64,000 nt of DNA from DAITMV01 sp046318595. GTDB taxonomy: Bacteria > Pseudomonadota > Gammaproteobacteria > Burkholderiales > Burkholderiaceae_B. The DNA lies in NCBI GenBank assembly GCA_046318595.1, contig JBKCTV010000044.1, positions 1 through 64,000 of the forward strand, read 5' to 3'. Under the pieces are notes generated by a model. The model was given only the letters and a program-made list of their open reading frames with translations, was not told the origin of the DNA and searched no databases. Each line of letters starts with the position of its first letter. The stretch's first letter is position 1. A program made the position numbers and the translations under genes. Below are positions 43,019 to 51,859 of the stretch, one piece after another.

Positions 43019-44757
43019 GATTGTCGTTGAACTATGTTTAAGGTGTCATGGTGCCAGCAAGAACGTGTCAAACGACGTTGAACTTTACCACTGGTGGTTT
43101 TAGGTAATGAAGCTTGGCGCACGAAAGTAATGCGGTGCAAGGTTAGCTGGTGATGCAGGGAAACGGCGGCCCGCACTTTATTTTCGATGTCGTTGAGCAG
43201 GGCCGGGGGCACATGACGGTGCACCTCGACCACGACGACCAGGCCTTCGGCATCCTCCAACTGAACCGAGAACGCCACGGCCATCGATTGCCAGAGCGCC
43301 TCGTGCGCCTGCAACACCGTGTTTTCGATATCCTGGGGATAATGGTTCTGACCGCGAATGATGATGACATCCTTGACCCGCCCCGTCACCCAAAGCTCCT
43401 GGTCGTGCAGGGCGCCCAAGTCGCCGGTGCGCAGCCAGGGGCGGTTGTCGTCCGCTGCGGTCGAATGCCAGGATTTGCCGAGCATTGCCGCAAAAGTTTC
43501 ACGGGTGGCCGATTCGTTATTCCAATACCCCAGACCGACGGTTTCGCCCCTCAACCAGATTTCACCGACCTGTCCACTGATGCACGGAACGCGCGACAGC
43601 GGATCCACGATCAACAGGTCGATATCAGGGTCGACACGTCCGGCGCTCACCAGCAACTGCACGGCGGGATCGTTTTCTTTGGCCGGCATCATCGCGCCAA
43701 CCGACAGACCCGAGCGGGAAAACGCTTGCTGGCGCAACCCTTGGCCACGCAACCGGCTACTAACCAGCAGGGTGGCTTCCGCCAATCCATAACAGGGCAT
43801 CAGCGCCTCGGCGGCGAAACCACATTTGACGAACTTACGGCTGAACTCGGCCAATGTAGGGGCATGGATGGGTTCAGCGCCGTTCAGCAGTACTTTCACG
43901 GATGAGAGGTCAATCTGTGCCAATTGCTCATCGGAAACGCGGCGCACACACAGGTCGTAAGCGAAATTAGGCGCTGCAGTGATGGTCGCCCGGTACCGGC
44001 TAACGGCCTCCAACCAGCGCACCGGTCTTTGCAGAAAGGCCGAGGGCGACATCAGATAGCAGTGAATGCCCACATAAACGGGTTGCAGTATGCCACCGAT
44101 CAAGCCCATATCGTGATGCGGCGGCAGCCAGATCATGCCGATATCGCTCACCGTCGGATTGACAGCATGCGCTATTGCGCGCGAATTCGCCATCAACTGA
44201 CGATGGCTCAGCATGACGCCGCGCGGTTGTCCGGTCGAGCCGGAGGTGTACTGCAGCATCGCCAGGTTGCCGGGTTTCACGACAGGCCCGGAAAATACAG
44301 CCGGATCGACGTCCGCAGCATGCTCGGGAGTGATCCAGCAAAGACTGGTCAAACAACCCGCACCCCGTCGGTCAAGATCGTCAAAAATCTCTTTTTCGCC
44401 CAGGACGAAGCCGGCAGATGAATCCGAAACAACGAGCGCGAGACGCTCCCAGGAAGCATTTTTACGGGGCGCTGTAACGGGAATGGCCACTACGCCGGCC
44501 ATCAGACAACCAAAGAAGGCCGCTACGAAATCCAGGCCCGGCGAAAAAACCAGCAAGGCACGCGCTTGAGCACCATCATTCAGTGCGCCCGCCTCGATCA
44601 AGGCTTGAGCGTAACGGGCGGCTTGTTGGCGAAGCGTTTTGAAAGACAGATGCTGCACCGGCTCCAGCTCGGAATTTAGAAATGTGAAGGCAGATTTGTC
44701 GTCTTGGGTTTGAGCTCGATGGCACAACACATCTACCAAGGTATTAAATTCCAACAT
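43000..44757 (-). CDS. Fatty acyl-AMP ligase (FAAL)
   Basis: A 585-aa ANL-superfamily enzyme that activates a fatty acid as acyl-AMP and loads it on a carrier protein. It has YTSGSTGQPRGVMLSH, the FAAL-type run LPPHHDMGLIGGILQPVYVG, LNGAEPIHAPTLAEF and the C-terminal NHYPQDIE element. The Q-D-I-E region and the PHHDMGLIG run separate FAALs from acyl-CoA synthetases. It is the first gene of the seven-gene minus-strand operon that ends at 31919. ATG 44757 is preceded by GGAGG in the transcribed strand. Confidence 0.93.
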   Translation of the reverse strand: MLEFNTLVDVLCHRAQTQDDKSAFTFLNSELEPVQHLSFKTLRQQAARYAQALIEAGALNDGAQARALLVFSPGLDFVAAFFGCLMAGVVAIPVTAPRKNASWERLALVVSDSSAGFVLGEKEIFDDLDRRGAGCLTSLCWITPEHAADVDPAVFSGPVVKPGNLAMLQYTSGSTGQPRGVMLSHRQLMANSRAIAHAVNPTVSDIGMIWLPPHHDMGLIGGILQPVYVGIHCYLMSPSAFLQRPVRWLEAVSRYRATITAAPNFAYDLCVRRVSDEQLAQIDLSSVKVLLNGAEPIHAPTLAEFSRKFVKCGFAAEALMPCYGLAEATLLVSSRLRGQGLRQQAFSRSGLSVGAMMPAKENDPAVQLLVSAGRVDPDIDLLIVDPLSRVPCISGQVGEIWLRGETVGLGYWNNESATRETFAAMLGKSWHSTAADDNRPWLRTGDLGALHDQELWVTGRVKDVIIIRGQNHYPQDIENTVLQAHEALWQSMAVAFSVQLEDAEGLVVVVEVHRHVPPALLNDIENKVRAAVSLHHQLTLHRITFVRQASLPKTTSGKVQRRLTRSCWHHDTLNIVQRQSCRTEA

Positions 44758-45023
44758 ACGCCTCCCTCACCGTGCACGATTTAATTGCCACGCGGATTCC
44801 GATCAGATTTTGGTTAGTGCAGCTTTTTGCCAGCCAATTCTAAAGGCAACGCCAATTGGCAGTACGGTTTGTCACAATTCCGTAACCAGGGTAATAAGCT
44901 TTGCGGAACATCCTATATAAGATACTTCGTTCTGCAGAACTGAGCAAGGAAAACCCTTAAACTTTTGAGCACTAAAACCGAATCGGTCGCTCTTTTACCC
45001 CCCTTCATCCCTTCTATGGGAGA
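44758..45023. promoter_or_regulatory. Putative control region of the FAAL-NRPS-transport operon
   Basis: 266 bp with no gene between FAAL and queE (both minus). GCCAATTGGC, a perfect 10-bp palindrome, is at 44851-44860 and its half GCCAATT is repeated 18 bases to the left (44833-44839). A TATATA-like -10 element on the minus strand lies further upstream (about 44915). This is the only place for a promoter of the operon; the palindrome is a candidate operator, with no known binding protein. Confidence 0.35.
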
Positions 45024-45656
45024 TCAGGGCATGCCCACGATTTTATGTGTCTGCAGCGATAGACGCCACTGAGGATGGTCTTGACAAAACTTGATGGCGG
45101 CTGCTAAGTGCCGCGGCCGATCGACGCCGTCCATGGGCTGCACGAAGAAATACTCGAAATCCCATTGCGCCATCGCGATAAAGTCGAGCGCCGGCTGCGG
45201 CATGACGATTTTCAGCTCCTGTCCACGGCGGACGTGAATCGTCGTGCCTGCTTTCGGGCTGACGCACACCCAGTCGAGGCCCGAAGGCAGCGGCTGCGTG
45301 CCATTGGTTTCGACTGCGATCTCGAAATCCTGCGCATGCAAGGCAGCGGTTAAGGCTGCATCAACCTGCAAAAGCGGCTCGCCGCCGGTCAACACCACAT
45401 ACCGATACGCTCGGCTGGCCGCCGGCCAGGCTCGAGCGACCGCCATGGCCAGGGATTTCGCGTCGACGAATTTCCCACCGCCCGGCCCATCCGTACCGAC
45501 GAAATCGGTATCGCAGAATCGACACTCGGCGCTTGCCCGGTCCTGTTCACGACCGGTCCATAAATTGCAACCAGTAAATCGACAGAACACCGCCGCCCGA
45601 CCACTACGAGCACCCTCGCCCTGTAATGTAAAAAAGATTTCTTTGACGCTGTACAT
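45024..45656 (-). CDS. queE: 7-carboxy-7-deazaguanine synthase QueE
   Basis: QueE is a radical-SAM enzyme forming the 7-deazaguanine core of queuosine. The 210-aa protein starts MYSVKEIFFTLQGEGARSG as usual, has the iron-sulphur cysteines in CRFTGCNLWTG and CRFCDTDF (the insertion between them is typical of this subgroup), VLTGGEPLLQ and the C-terminal LSLQTHK. Other queuosine genes are not in the window. It is divergent from the arginase fusion gene. Confidence 0.95.
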   Translation of the reverse strand: MYSVKEIFFTLQGEGARSGRAAVFCRFTGCNLWTGREQDRASAECRFCDTDFVGTDGPGGGKFVDAKSLAMAVARAWPAASRAYRYVVLTGGEPLLQVDAALTAALHAQDFEIAVETNGTQPLPSGLDWVCVSPKAGTTIHVRRGQELKIVMPQPALDFIAMAQWDFEYFFVQPMDGVDRPRHLAAAIKFCQDHPQWRLSLQTHKIVGMP

Positions 45657-45849
45657 GGATGCGCAGGTAAAAACGACCGTTAGTCATTATAAGTGGGGAG
45701 GTAGAGGGAATTTATCCCGATTTTTTTGCGCATAAGAATAAATAATCACTATCGAACGAATTCGAAGTACCCCTGAACGGGGAAAACCCTGCCGCGACTT
45801 TTATGCTCCAATCGAGTCGGGGCTTAACGCTTTGCCTTGGAGGTGGCTT

Positions 45850-48000
45850 ATGTCGACATCGAACCTGAGTTTAAAGCCATTGCAACTGATCGGCGTGGCA
45901 AATGCGCTGGGTTGCCGACAAACCAACGTCGCGGCAGCACCTGAGGCTTTGCAGAACAGGGGCTTGTGCGGTCACTTACGGCGCAACGGCCTCGCCGCCG
46001 GCTGGGGCCCATTGCTACATCCGATGGCCGATCAACCGTCGATCGCCGCATTGGCCGACCTGGCGGAACGCACAGCACAGCAGGTGGAAGCCAGTATTGC
46101 CATGCATGTACTGCCGGTCGTCATTGGCGGCGACCATTCGACCGCGCTCGGCACTTGGCGTGGTGTCGGTCGCGCCCTGCGAACCAAAGGAAGCTTCGGC
46201 TTATTGTGGCTGGACGCCCATCTGGATGCCCATACCCTTTCCACCACGCCGTCCGGCAATCTGCATGGCATGCCGGTCGCCTTGCTAATGGGCCAGGGTC
46301 ACCCCAAGCTGGTTGGTGTCGCCGGACCGCACCTCCCCCCGGAAAACATCGTCATTTATGGCGCGCGCAGTTGGGAAACAGCGGAATGGAACAGCTTGAA
46401 TGCACAGGGAGCCCGCATTTACTGCATCGACGAAATTCGCGACCGCGGCGTCGAGGAAACCTTACGGGAGGCGATTGAACGCCTGCACGCCCGCACCGAC
46501 TTTTTCGGTGTTTCGATCGACCTGGACGTTTTCGACAGCGCTATCGTGCCGTTCACGACGACGCCTTGCGCCGCCGGCCTCGATCCTCAGGAAATCGGCA
46601 GCATTCTGGCAAGCTATAAGCCCCATGACACCTTGTGCGCCATCGAGCTGGTCGAGTATCTGCCAGAGCACGATCATGCGAATGCGGGCGTCGGCTTGAT
46701 CACCGACTTGATCACGGCCCTGGCCGGCCCGGACACGCAGCAACTGCGCAGTAAAGAATTGTCGTTCGGTGCCAACAATTACGACCCCCTGCCGGCCGTG
46801 TTTACCTGCGGCGAAGGCGTCTGGCTAACCGACGTGCAGGGCCATCGGGTGCTCGATATGATGAGCGCCTACTCGGCGGTCAGCTTCGGACATAGTCACC
46901 CGCGGCTCATCAAAGCCTTGACCGATCAGGCACGACGTCTGACGCTGACTTCGCGCGCCGTCTCCAACGACCGCCTGCCGCTGCTGCTGGAGAAGTTGTG
47001 CGAACTGACCGGCATGGAGCGTGCCTTGCCGATGAATACCGGAACGGAAGCGGTCGAAACCGCCTTGAAAGCTGCGCGCAAATGGGCCTACCAAGTCAAG
47101 GGCGTCACGGCGAACGAGGCAGAGATCATCGCCTGCGAGAACAACTTCCATGGCCGCTCGACACTGATCGTCGGTTTGTCCTCCGAACCTCACTATCAGG
47201 ACGGCTTTGGTCCGTTTCCAAACGGCTTGAAACGCGTTCCGTTTGGCGATGCCGCAGCGCTGGAAAAAGCCATTACGCCCAACACGGCGGCATTCATCGT
47301 CGAACCGATTCAAGGCGAAGGCGGTATCGTCGTGCCACCAGCCGGTTATCTGGCGGCTTGCCTGGCGATTTGCCGACGCCACAATGTCCTGTTGATCGTG
47401 GATGAGGTGCAGACCGGGCTCGGCCGCACCGGAGCATTGCTGGCTTGCGATCACGACGGCATACGACCGGACGGGCTGATTCTCGGTAAAGCCCTGGGTG
47501 GCGGTTTGTACCCGGTATCGGCGTTTTTGGGTAGCAGTGCCGTCATGGGGGTTTTCCAGCCGGGCAACCACGGCTCGACCTTTGGCGGCAATCCGCTGGG
47601 CGCGGCGGTCGCTTTAGAGGCACTCGATGTGCTCGTGCAGGAAAACTTGCCGCAAAACGCTGCCACGCTCGGCGATTATTTATTGCGTCAATTGCGGAAC
47701 ATCGACAGCCCGTTGATTCGCTGCGTTCGGGGGCGCGGCCTGATGGTCGGCATGGAAATCGAAACGCGCTTCATGTCGGCCCACCTGGTGGCCGAACGTC
47801 TACTTCAGGCTGGCCTCTTGACCAAGGACACGCACGAGTGTGTTTTGCGGTTCACGCCGCCGTTGACGATCACCCAGGAAACGCTCGACTGGGCTTGTAA
47901 TACCATCGAGCAAACACTGAAGACCTTATGGCGAGAGTTTAGTGAGCAAAACGATTATCTAGGGAAAATATTCACCAGGCGCTCGTTGACGGGCTCCTAG
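45850..48000 (+). CDS. Fused arginase-ornithine aminotransferase
   Basis: A 716-aa fusion of two enzymes normally made separately. Residues 1-295 are an arginase with the manganese motifs GGDHS (93-97), DAHLDAH (122-128) and SIDLDVFD (222-229). Residues 303-716 are a class III aminotransferase matching ornithine aminotransferase, with MNTGTEAVETALKAARKW, NFHGRS, VDEVQTGLGRTG and PLP lysine 537 in GKALGGG. Arginine would be cut to urea and ornithine, then ornithine converted to glutamate semialdehyde in one protein. ATG 45850 follows a good ribosome site (GGAGG) and is preferred over an upstream in-frame ATG at 45832. The reading frame is continuous through the junction. Its TAG stop overlaps the convergent mutase stop. 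Confidence 0.9.
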   Translation: MSTSNLSLKPLQLIGVANALGCRQTNVAAAPEALQNRGLCGHLRRNGLAAGWGPLLHPMADQPSIAALADLAERTAQQVEASIAMHVLPVVIGGDHSTALGTWRGVGRALRTKGSFGLLWLDAHLDAHTLSTTPSGNLHGMPVALLMGQGHPKLVGVAGPHLPPENIVIYGARSWETAEWNSLNAQGARIYCIDEIRDRGVEETLREAIERLHARTDFFGVSIDLDVFDSAIVPFTTTPCAAGLDPQEIGSILASYKPHDTLCAIELVEYLPEHDHANAGVGLITDLITALAGPDTQQLRSKELSFGANNYDPLPAVFTCGEGVWLTDVQGHRVLDMMSAYSAVSFGHSHPRLIKALTDQARRLTLTSRAVSNDRLPLLLEKLCELTGMERALPMNTGTEAVETALKAARKWAYQVKGVTANEAEIIACENNFHGRSTLIVGLSSEPHYQDGFGPFPNGLKRVPFGDAAALEKAITPNTAAFIVEPIQGEGGIVVPPAGYLAACLAICRRHNVLLIVDEVQTGLGRTGALLACDHDGIRPDGLILGKALGGGLYPVSAFLGSSAVMGVFQPGNHGSTFGGNPLGAAVALEALDVLVQENLPQNAATLGDYLLRQLRNIDSPLIRCVRGRGLMVGMEIETRFMSAHLVAERLLQAGLLTKDTHECVLRFTPPLTITQETLDWACNTIEQTLKTLWREFSEQNDYLGKIFTRRSLTGS

Positions 48001-49382
48001 AACGGCAATACGGCACCCGGCGCGACCGCCAAAATCGCCACCCGGAAAGCATCCTGAATGCGAGCCAAAGCGGCTTCGTCATCCGCCTCGAACCGCAGCA
48101 CAACGACCGGCGTCGTGTTGGACGGCCGAGCCAGCCCGAACCCGTCTGCGAACTCGACACGGATCCCGTCGATCAAGCTGATGGATTGCGCGCCGGGAAA
48201 GTCTGCAGTCGCCTTCAAGCGTTCCAGCAAGGTAAAATTTTCGCCTTCCAGGGTTTGAATTTGCAGCTCCGGCGTCGACAAGGCATTCGGCAACGCATCG
48301 AGCACAGCATTGGCGTCGGTCGCGCGCGTCAAGATTTCCAGCAGACGCGCCCCGGCATATAAGCCATCGTCGAAGCCAAACCAGCGTTCTTTGAAAAACA
48401 CATGGCCGCTCATTTCACCGGCGAGTGGTGCGCCGGTTTCACGCAGCTTGGCCTTGATGAGTGAATGGCCGGTGCGCCACATCAACGGTTCCCCACCCGC
48501 CGCTCGAACGGCGAGCGCGACATTGCGGCTGCACTTGACGTCGTAAATGATCGTCGCGCCCGGCACGCGCGTCAGGACGTCTCGCGCGAACAGCACGAGC
48601 TGCCGATCCGGATAAATGATCTGGCCCTGTTTCGTCACCACGCCCAGTCGGTCGCCATCGCCGTCGAATGCCAGACCGAGTTCGGCGTCGGTAGCGCGCA
48701 GGCAGGCGATGAGGTCCTGCAAATTCTCGGGATGGGCCGGATCGGGGTGGTGGTTGGGAAAGGTACCATCGACCTCACAGAAGAGTTCGATGACTTCGCA
48801 CCCCATGGCGCGGTACAAAGCCGGTGCAAAAGCCCCGGCAACGCCATTGCCCGCATCGACGGCGATTTTGAGCGGGCGACTGAGCCTGACATCACCCAGG
48901 ACGCGTTCGAGATAAACCGGCCAGACATCGAACGTACTGAGCATCCCGGACCGCACAGCAGGCACGGCGTCGAAGCCGGGCGCCAGGATACGCTGCAGCA
49001 AACCTTGAATCGCATCACCGTGCAAAGTATCGCCGCCCACCATCATTTTCAGGCCATTGTACTGTGGCGGGTTGTGGCTGCCGGTGATCTGAATGCCTGT
49101 GCCGTTTTGCAGATGATGCGTGGCGAAGTAAACCAAAGGAGTGGGCACCATGCCGATGTCGACCACATCGATGCCGGCGCGTTGCAAGCCCCGGCACAAG
49201 GCGGCCAGCAGGGACGGGCCCGACAAGCGGCCATCGCGTCCCACGACGGCCTGGGCGATGCCCTGTTCGGCGGCCAGATCGCCGAGCGCCCGGCCAATTT
49301 TCTCGACGCTCGATTCGGTCAAGGTGTCATCTACGATTCCACGAATATCGTAAGCTTTGAAGATGGCGGGGGCGATGGTCAT
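47997..49382 (-). CDS. Phosphomannomutase/phosphoglucomutase, AlgC/ManB-like
   Basis: A 461-aa alpha-D-phosphohexomutase, which moves phosphate between C1 and C6 of mannose or glucose for polysaccharide precursors. It has FKAYDIRGIVDDTL, the catalytic Ser in TGSHNPPQYNG, the metal loop AFDGDGDRLGV, GEMSGHVFF (sugar specificity) and the C-terminal SNTTPVVVLRFEA. The size matches AlgC-type dual enzymes. It converges with the arginase fusion, sharing CTAG for both stops, and is divergent from apaH. Confidence 0.93.
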   Translation of the reverse strand: MTIAPAIFKAYDIRGIVDDTLTESSVEKIGRALGDLAAEQGIAQAVVGRDGRLSGPSLLAALCRGLQRAGIDVVDIGMVPTPLVYFATHHLQNGTGIQITGSHNPPQYNGLKMMVGGDTLHGDAIQGLLQRILAPGFDAVPAVRSGMLSTFDVWPVYLERVLGDVRLSRPLKIAVDAGNGVAGAFAPALYRAMGCEVIELFCEVDGTFPNHHPDPAHPENLQDLIACLRATDAELGLAFDGDGDRLGVVTKQGQIIYPDRQLVLFARDVLTRVPGATIIYDVKCSRNVALAVRAAGGEPLMWRTGHSLIKAKLRETGAPLAGEMSGHVFFKERWFGFDDGLYAGARLLEILTRATDANAVLDALPNALSTPELQIQTLEGENFTLLERLKATADFPGAQSISLIDGIRVEFADGFGLARPSNTTPVVVLRFEADDEAALARIQDAFRVAILAVAPGAVLPF

Positions 49383-49478
49383 TAGGCGATGGTTCGTTCG
49401 TTCAAAAACGCGAGTATTTCATAGAAAAGCCCGATCTGATAAATTGAGCCTTTGATTTTTCTTTTGGCGGCGATATTC

Positions 49479-50306
49479 ATGGCCAATTATGCGATTGGCG
49501 ATCTTCAGGGCTGCTTGAAGCCACTGGAACGCTTATTGGAAAAAATCGGTTTCGACCTGACGCGCGACCGCCTGTGGTTTGCTGGCGACCTGGTCAACCG
49601 TGGGCCAGAGTCGCTCGGCGTCCTGCGTTTCGTCAAAAGCCTCGGCCAGGCGGCGTGTTGCGTACTCGGCAACCACGACCTGCATTTGCTGGCCGCTGCG
49701 GCTGGTCACGGCCGCGATAACCGGAGCGACACCATCGCCGACATTCTGACCGCACCTGACCGGATCGAGTTGATCGACTGGCTGCGACATCAGCCGCTGG
49801 CTTACGCCGAGGCGGCTTTTCCGAACCATTTGATGGTGCACGCCGGGGTATTGCCCAGTTGGACCAAAGCAAAAACGCTGAGCCTCGCGCGCGAAGTGGA
49901 AACTGCCCTGCAGGCCGAAACCTGGACAGACTTCATGTCGACGCTCTATGGCAATCAATCGAATCGCTGGGACGAGGGACTGACCGGACCGGACCGCTGG
50001 CGCGTGATCGTCAACGCCCTGACCCGTATGCGTTTTTGCACGGCCGACGGGCTGATGGAATGGAAAAACAAACAAGCAGACGCAATCGAGGGCTATTTTC
50101 CGTGGTTCGACGTACCCGGTCGGCAGACGGCCAATCAGCGGCTGATCGTCGGCCATTGGTCGACGCGCGGCCTCAACATTCGGCCCGATCTGATCGCGAT
50201 CGACACTGGCTGTGTCTGGGGCGGTTGCCTGACGGCGTTCGACCTCGACACGGAAGCTTTGTTTCAGATCAGTTGCGAATCCGAACTCGACCCCGCTATG
50301 TTCTAG
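49479..50306 (+). CDS. apaH: Symmetrical bis(5'-nucleosyl)-tetraphosphatase ApaH
   Basis: ApaH hydrolyses Ap4A to two ADP. The 275-aa phosphoesterase has GDLQGC, AGDLVNRGPESL, LGNHDLHLLA and the histidine-containing VHAGVLP and VGHWSTRG metal motifs. ATG 49479 directly begins MANYAIGDLQGC; an in-frame codon at 49452 would add nine residues. Confidence 0.95.
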   Translation: MANYAIGDLQGCLKPLERLLEKIGFDLTRDRLWFAGDLVNRGPESLGVLRFVKSLGQAACCVLGNHDLHLLAAAAGHGRDNRSDTIADILTAPDRIELIDWLRHQPLAYAEAAFPNHLMVHAGVLPSWTKAKTLSLAREVETALQAETWTDFMSTLYGNQSNRWDEGLTGPDRWRVIVNALTRMRFCTADGLMEWKNKQADAIEGYFPWFDVPGRQTANQRLIVGHWSTRGLNIRPDLIAIDTGCVWGGCLTAFDLDTEALFQISCESELDPAMF

Positions 50307-50312
50307 GGCCCC

Positions 50313-50903
50313 TCAGCCCGAGAGCAACGTGGCCGCCAATTGCTGCAAAACCATCAACAAAATTTGCAGAATCAGCAATAACACCAGAGGCGACAAATCG
50401 ACATTACCGACCGTGGGCACGACCCTGCGCAAAGGCGCGATAAATGGATGGCTGAGCTCGTTCAATAAACCCGATAGGGGCGACAGCGGATTGACCCAAC
50501 TCAACACAGCCTGAATCAGCACGATTCCCATCAGCAGATAAATCGAATTGCGCAGCAACCAGACAAATGCAGCCGGAAGACCATACGCCAACACCATTTT
50601 TGCCAGATCGCCGCCATTCATAAACCCGTCGCTCATCTGCAGCCAGCGAATCGTCAACAAAACGATGTTCAGTACGGCGGCGACCAGCAGTGCGCCCAGC
50701 AAAGATGCCCAGTCGATGCCGCCGAAGCCGGGCACCGCGCGGCGCAACGGCCGCACCAGCCAATCTGTCATGGCGAAAGTGAACGGCGCCAGCGGGTTAC
50801 GCGGATGGAGCCGCACCGATTGCATCAGCGCCCGCAACAGCAAGCAAAACGCCAGCAAGCTTGCGGCCGATTCAATCAATAAATGAACGATGTCGAACAA
50901 CAT
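50313..50903 (-). CDS. YggT-family integral membrane protein
   Basis: A 196-aa protein with two YggT repeats, each with a pair of hydrophobic helices and the motif NPLxxF or NPLSPLSGLLNELSHPFIAP then LRRVVP(T). YggT proteins are linked to osmotic or membrane stress and potassium effects in other bacteria; no exact activity is known. It converges with apaH (6-base gap) and lies downstream of the histone gene terminator. Confidence 0.9.
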   Translation of the reverse strand: MLFDIVHLLIESAASLLAFCLLLRALMQSVRLHPRNPLAPFTFAMTDWLVRPLRRAVPGFGGIDWASLLGALLVAAVLNIVLLTIRWLQMSDGFMNGGDLAKMVLAYGLPAAFVWLLRNSIYLLMGIVLIQAVLSWVNPLSPLSGLLNELSHPFIAPLRRVVPTVGNVDLSPLVLLLILQILLMVLQQLAATLLSG

Positions 50904-50945
50904 GATGAATTACCGAATCAAATAGAAAGAGAAAGCACGTGCAAC

Positions 50946-50980
50946 AAAAACCGGTTTCCCGAATTGATCGGAAAACCGGT
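50946..50980 (-). terminator. Rho-independent terminator of the histone H1-like gene
   Basis: On the minus strand a 13-bp stem with one mismatch (arms beginning ACCGGTTTT and ending AAACCGGT, 5-base loop) is followed by TTTTT. It lies 40 bases after the histone stop and upstream of yggT, so it should end the transcript leftwards. Confidence 0.85.
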
Positions 50981-51019
50981 CGCTATGGGCAAACTGACCG
51001 AACCTGAAAGCGTGATGCT

Positions 51020-51781
51020 TTAAGGACGCGGCCCAGTGGGATGCGTCCAGGTGGGTCCGCCGCTCGTCAGTTTTTTAGCCCTGCTTGATTTAGCGGCGGT
51101 CTTTTTTTTTGCGGATGCAGGAGCGGACTTGTCAGCAGAAGCTCCGGCCTTTACGGCAGCCTTGGCTGTTGATTTAGCTGCAGGCTTGTCAGCCGATTTC
51201 GCGGCTGTTTTTGCCGCAGGTTTGGCTGCAGTTTTGGCAACCGGTTTAGAGGCGGTTTTAGCCGTTGGTTTGGTTGCTGCCTTGGTTACTGCCTTGGTTA
51301 CTGCCTTGGTTGCTGCGCTAGCAACGGGTTTGGCCTTCTGCGCTTTTGCCGCAGGCTTGGCTGCAGGTTTGGCGGCAGCTTTTTTGGCTGTGGTCGATTT
51401 CTCAGTAGCAGATGGAAGCGCCGCTTTTTTCACCGATGCGGCTTTTGCAACGGGCTTGGTCGAAGCAGACGCTTTCTTGGCCGCTACGGGCGCGGCTTTG
51501 CTTACTTTGGCAACTGCCTGAGCACTTGCCGGCTTGGTTATAGTTTTTTTGGCGACTGGCTTGGCGCTGGCGGTTGCCGCCGCTTTAGCTGAACCGGCTT
51601 TGGCCGTAAGCGGCTTGGCCTTTGCAGCGGCTTTGGGTGCTGCTTTAGGAGAGACGGCAGCCTTGACGGCCGATGACTTTTTTGCAGGCGCGGTTGCCGC
51701 CTTGGTGGTGGTTTTGCTCAGCGCCGTTTTCTTGGCGTCTTTGGACGACGCCTTGGCAGTCGCTTTCTTTTCAGCAGCCAT
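51020..51781 (-). CDS. Histone H1-like DNA-binding protein, Ala/Lys-rich
   Basis: A 253-aa protein made almost entirely of Ala, Lys, Pro, Ser, Thr and Val in degenerate AAK/PAAK/AKPVAK repeats, ending in a distinct tail (GGPTWTHPTGPRP). This is the composition of H1/HC1-like nucleoid proteins such as Bordetella BpH1 and AlgP-type proteins. It should bind and condense DNA. ATG 51781 has a strong ribosome site (GGAG); the TTG one codon upstream is not needed. Repeat number is expected to vary between strains. A terminator follows at 50946-50980, and nrdB lies 78 bases upstream. Confidence 0.9.
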   Translation of the reverse strand: MAAEKKATAKASSKDAKKTALSKTTTKAATAPAKKSSAVKAAVSPKAAPKAAAKAKPLTAKAGSAKAAATASAKPVAKKTITKPASAQAVAKVSKAAPVAAKKASASTKPVAKAASVKKAALPSATEKSTTAKKAAAKPAAKPAAKAQKAKPVASAATKAVTKAVTKAATKPTAKTASKPVAKTAAKPAAKTAAKSADKPAAKSTAKAAVKAGASADKSAPASAKKKTAAKSSRAKKLTSGGPTWTHPTGPRP

Positions 51782-51859
51782 CAAACACTCCTTTCAGTTC
51801 GAATTCGGATCAAACCATCGTTCGCAAACCATCAGCAAACTCGGGCCCTACGGCCCTCG

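Noticed and set aside
45657..45849. Possible preQ1 or guanidine riboswitch between queE and the arginase fusion
   Set aside because: The ACCCCTGAACGGGG-type hairpin and nearby motifs do not match either consensus well enough.
51020..51781. Long open frame on the plus strand (51036-51521) opposite the histone gene
   Set aside because: The Ala/Val/Leu-rich product is the mirror of the AK repeats; the minus frame has the right start, ribosome site and terminator.
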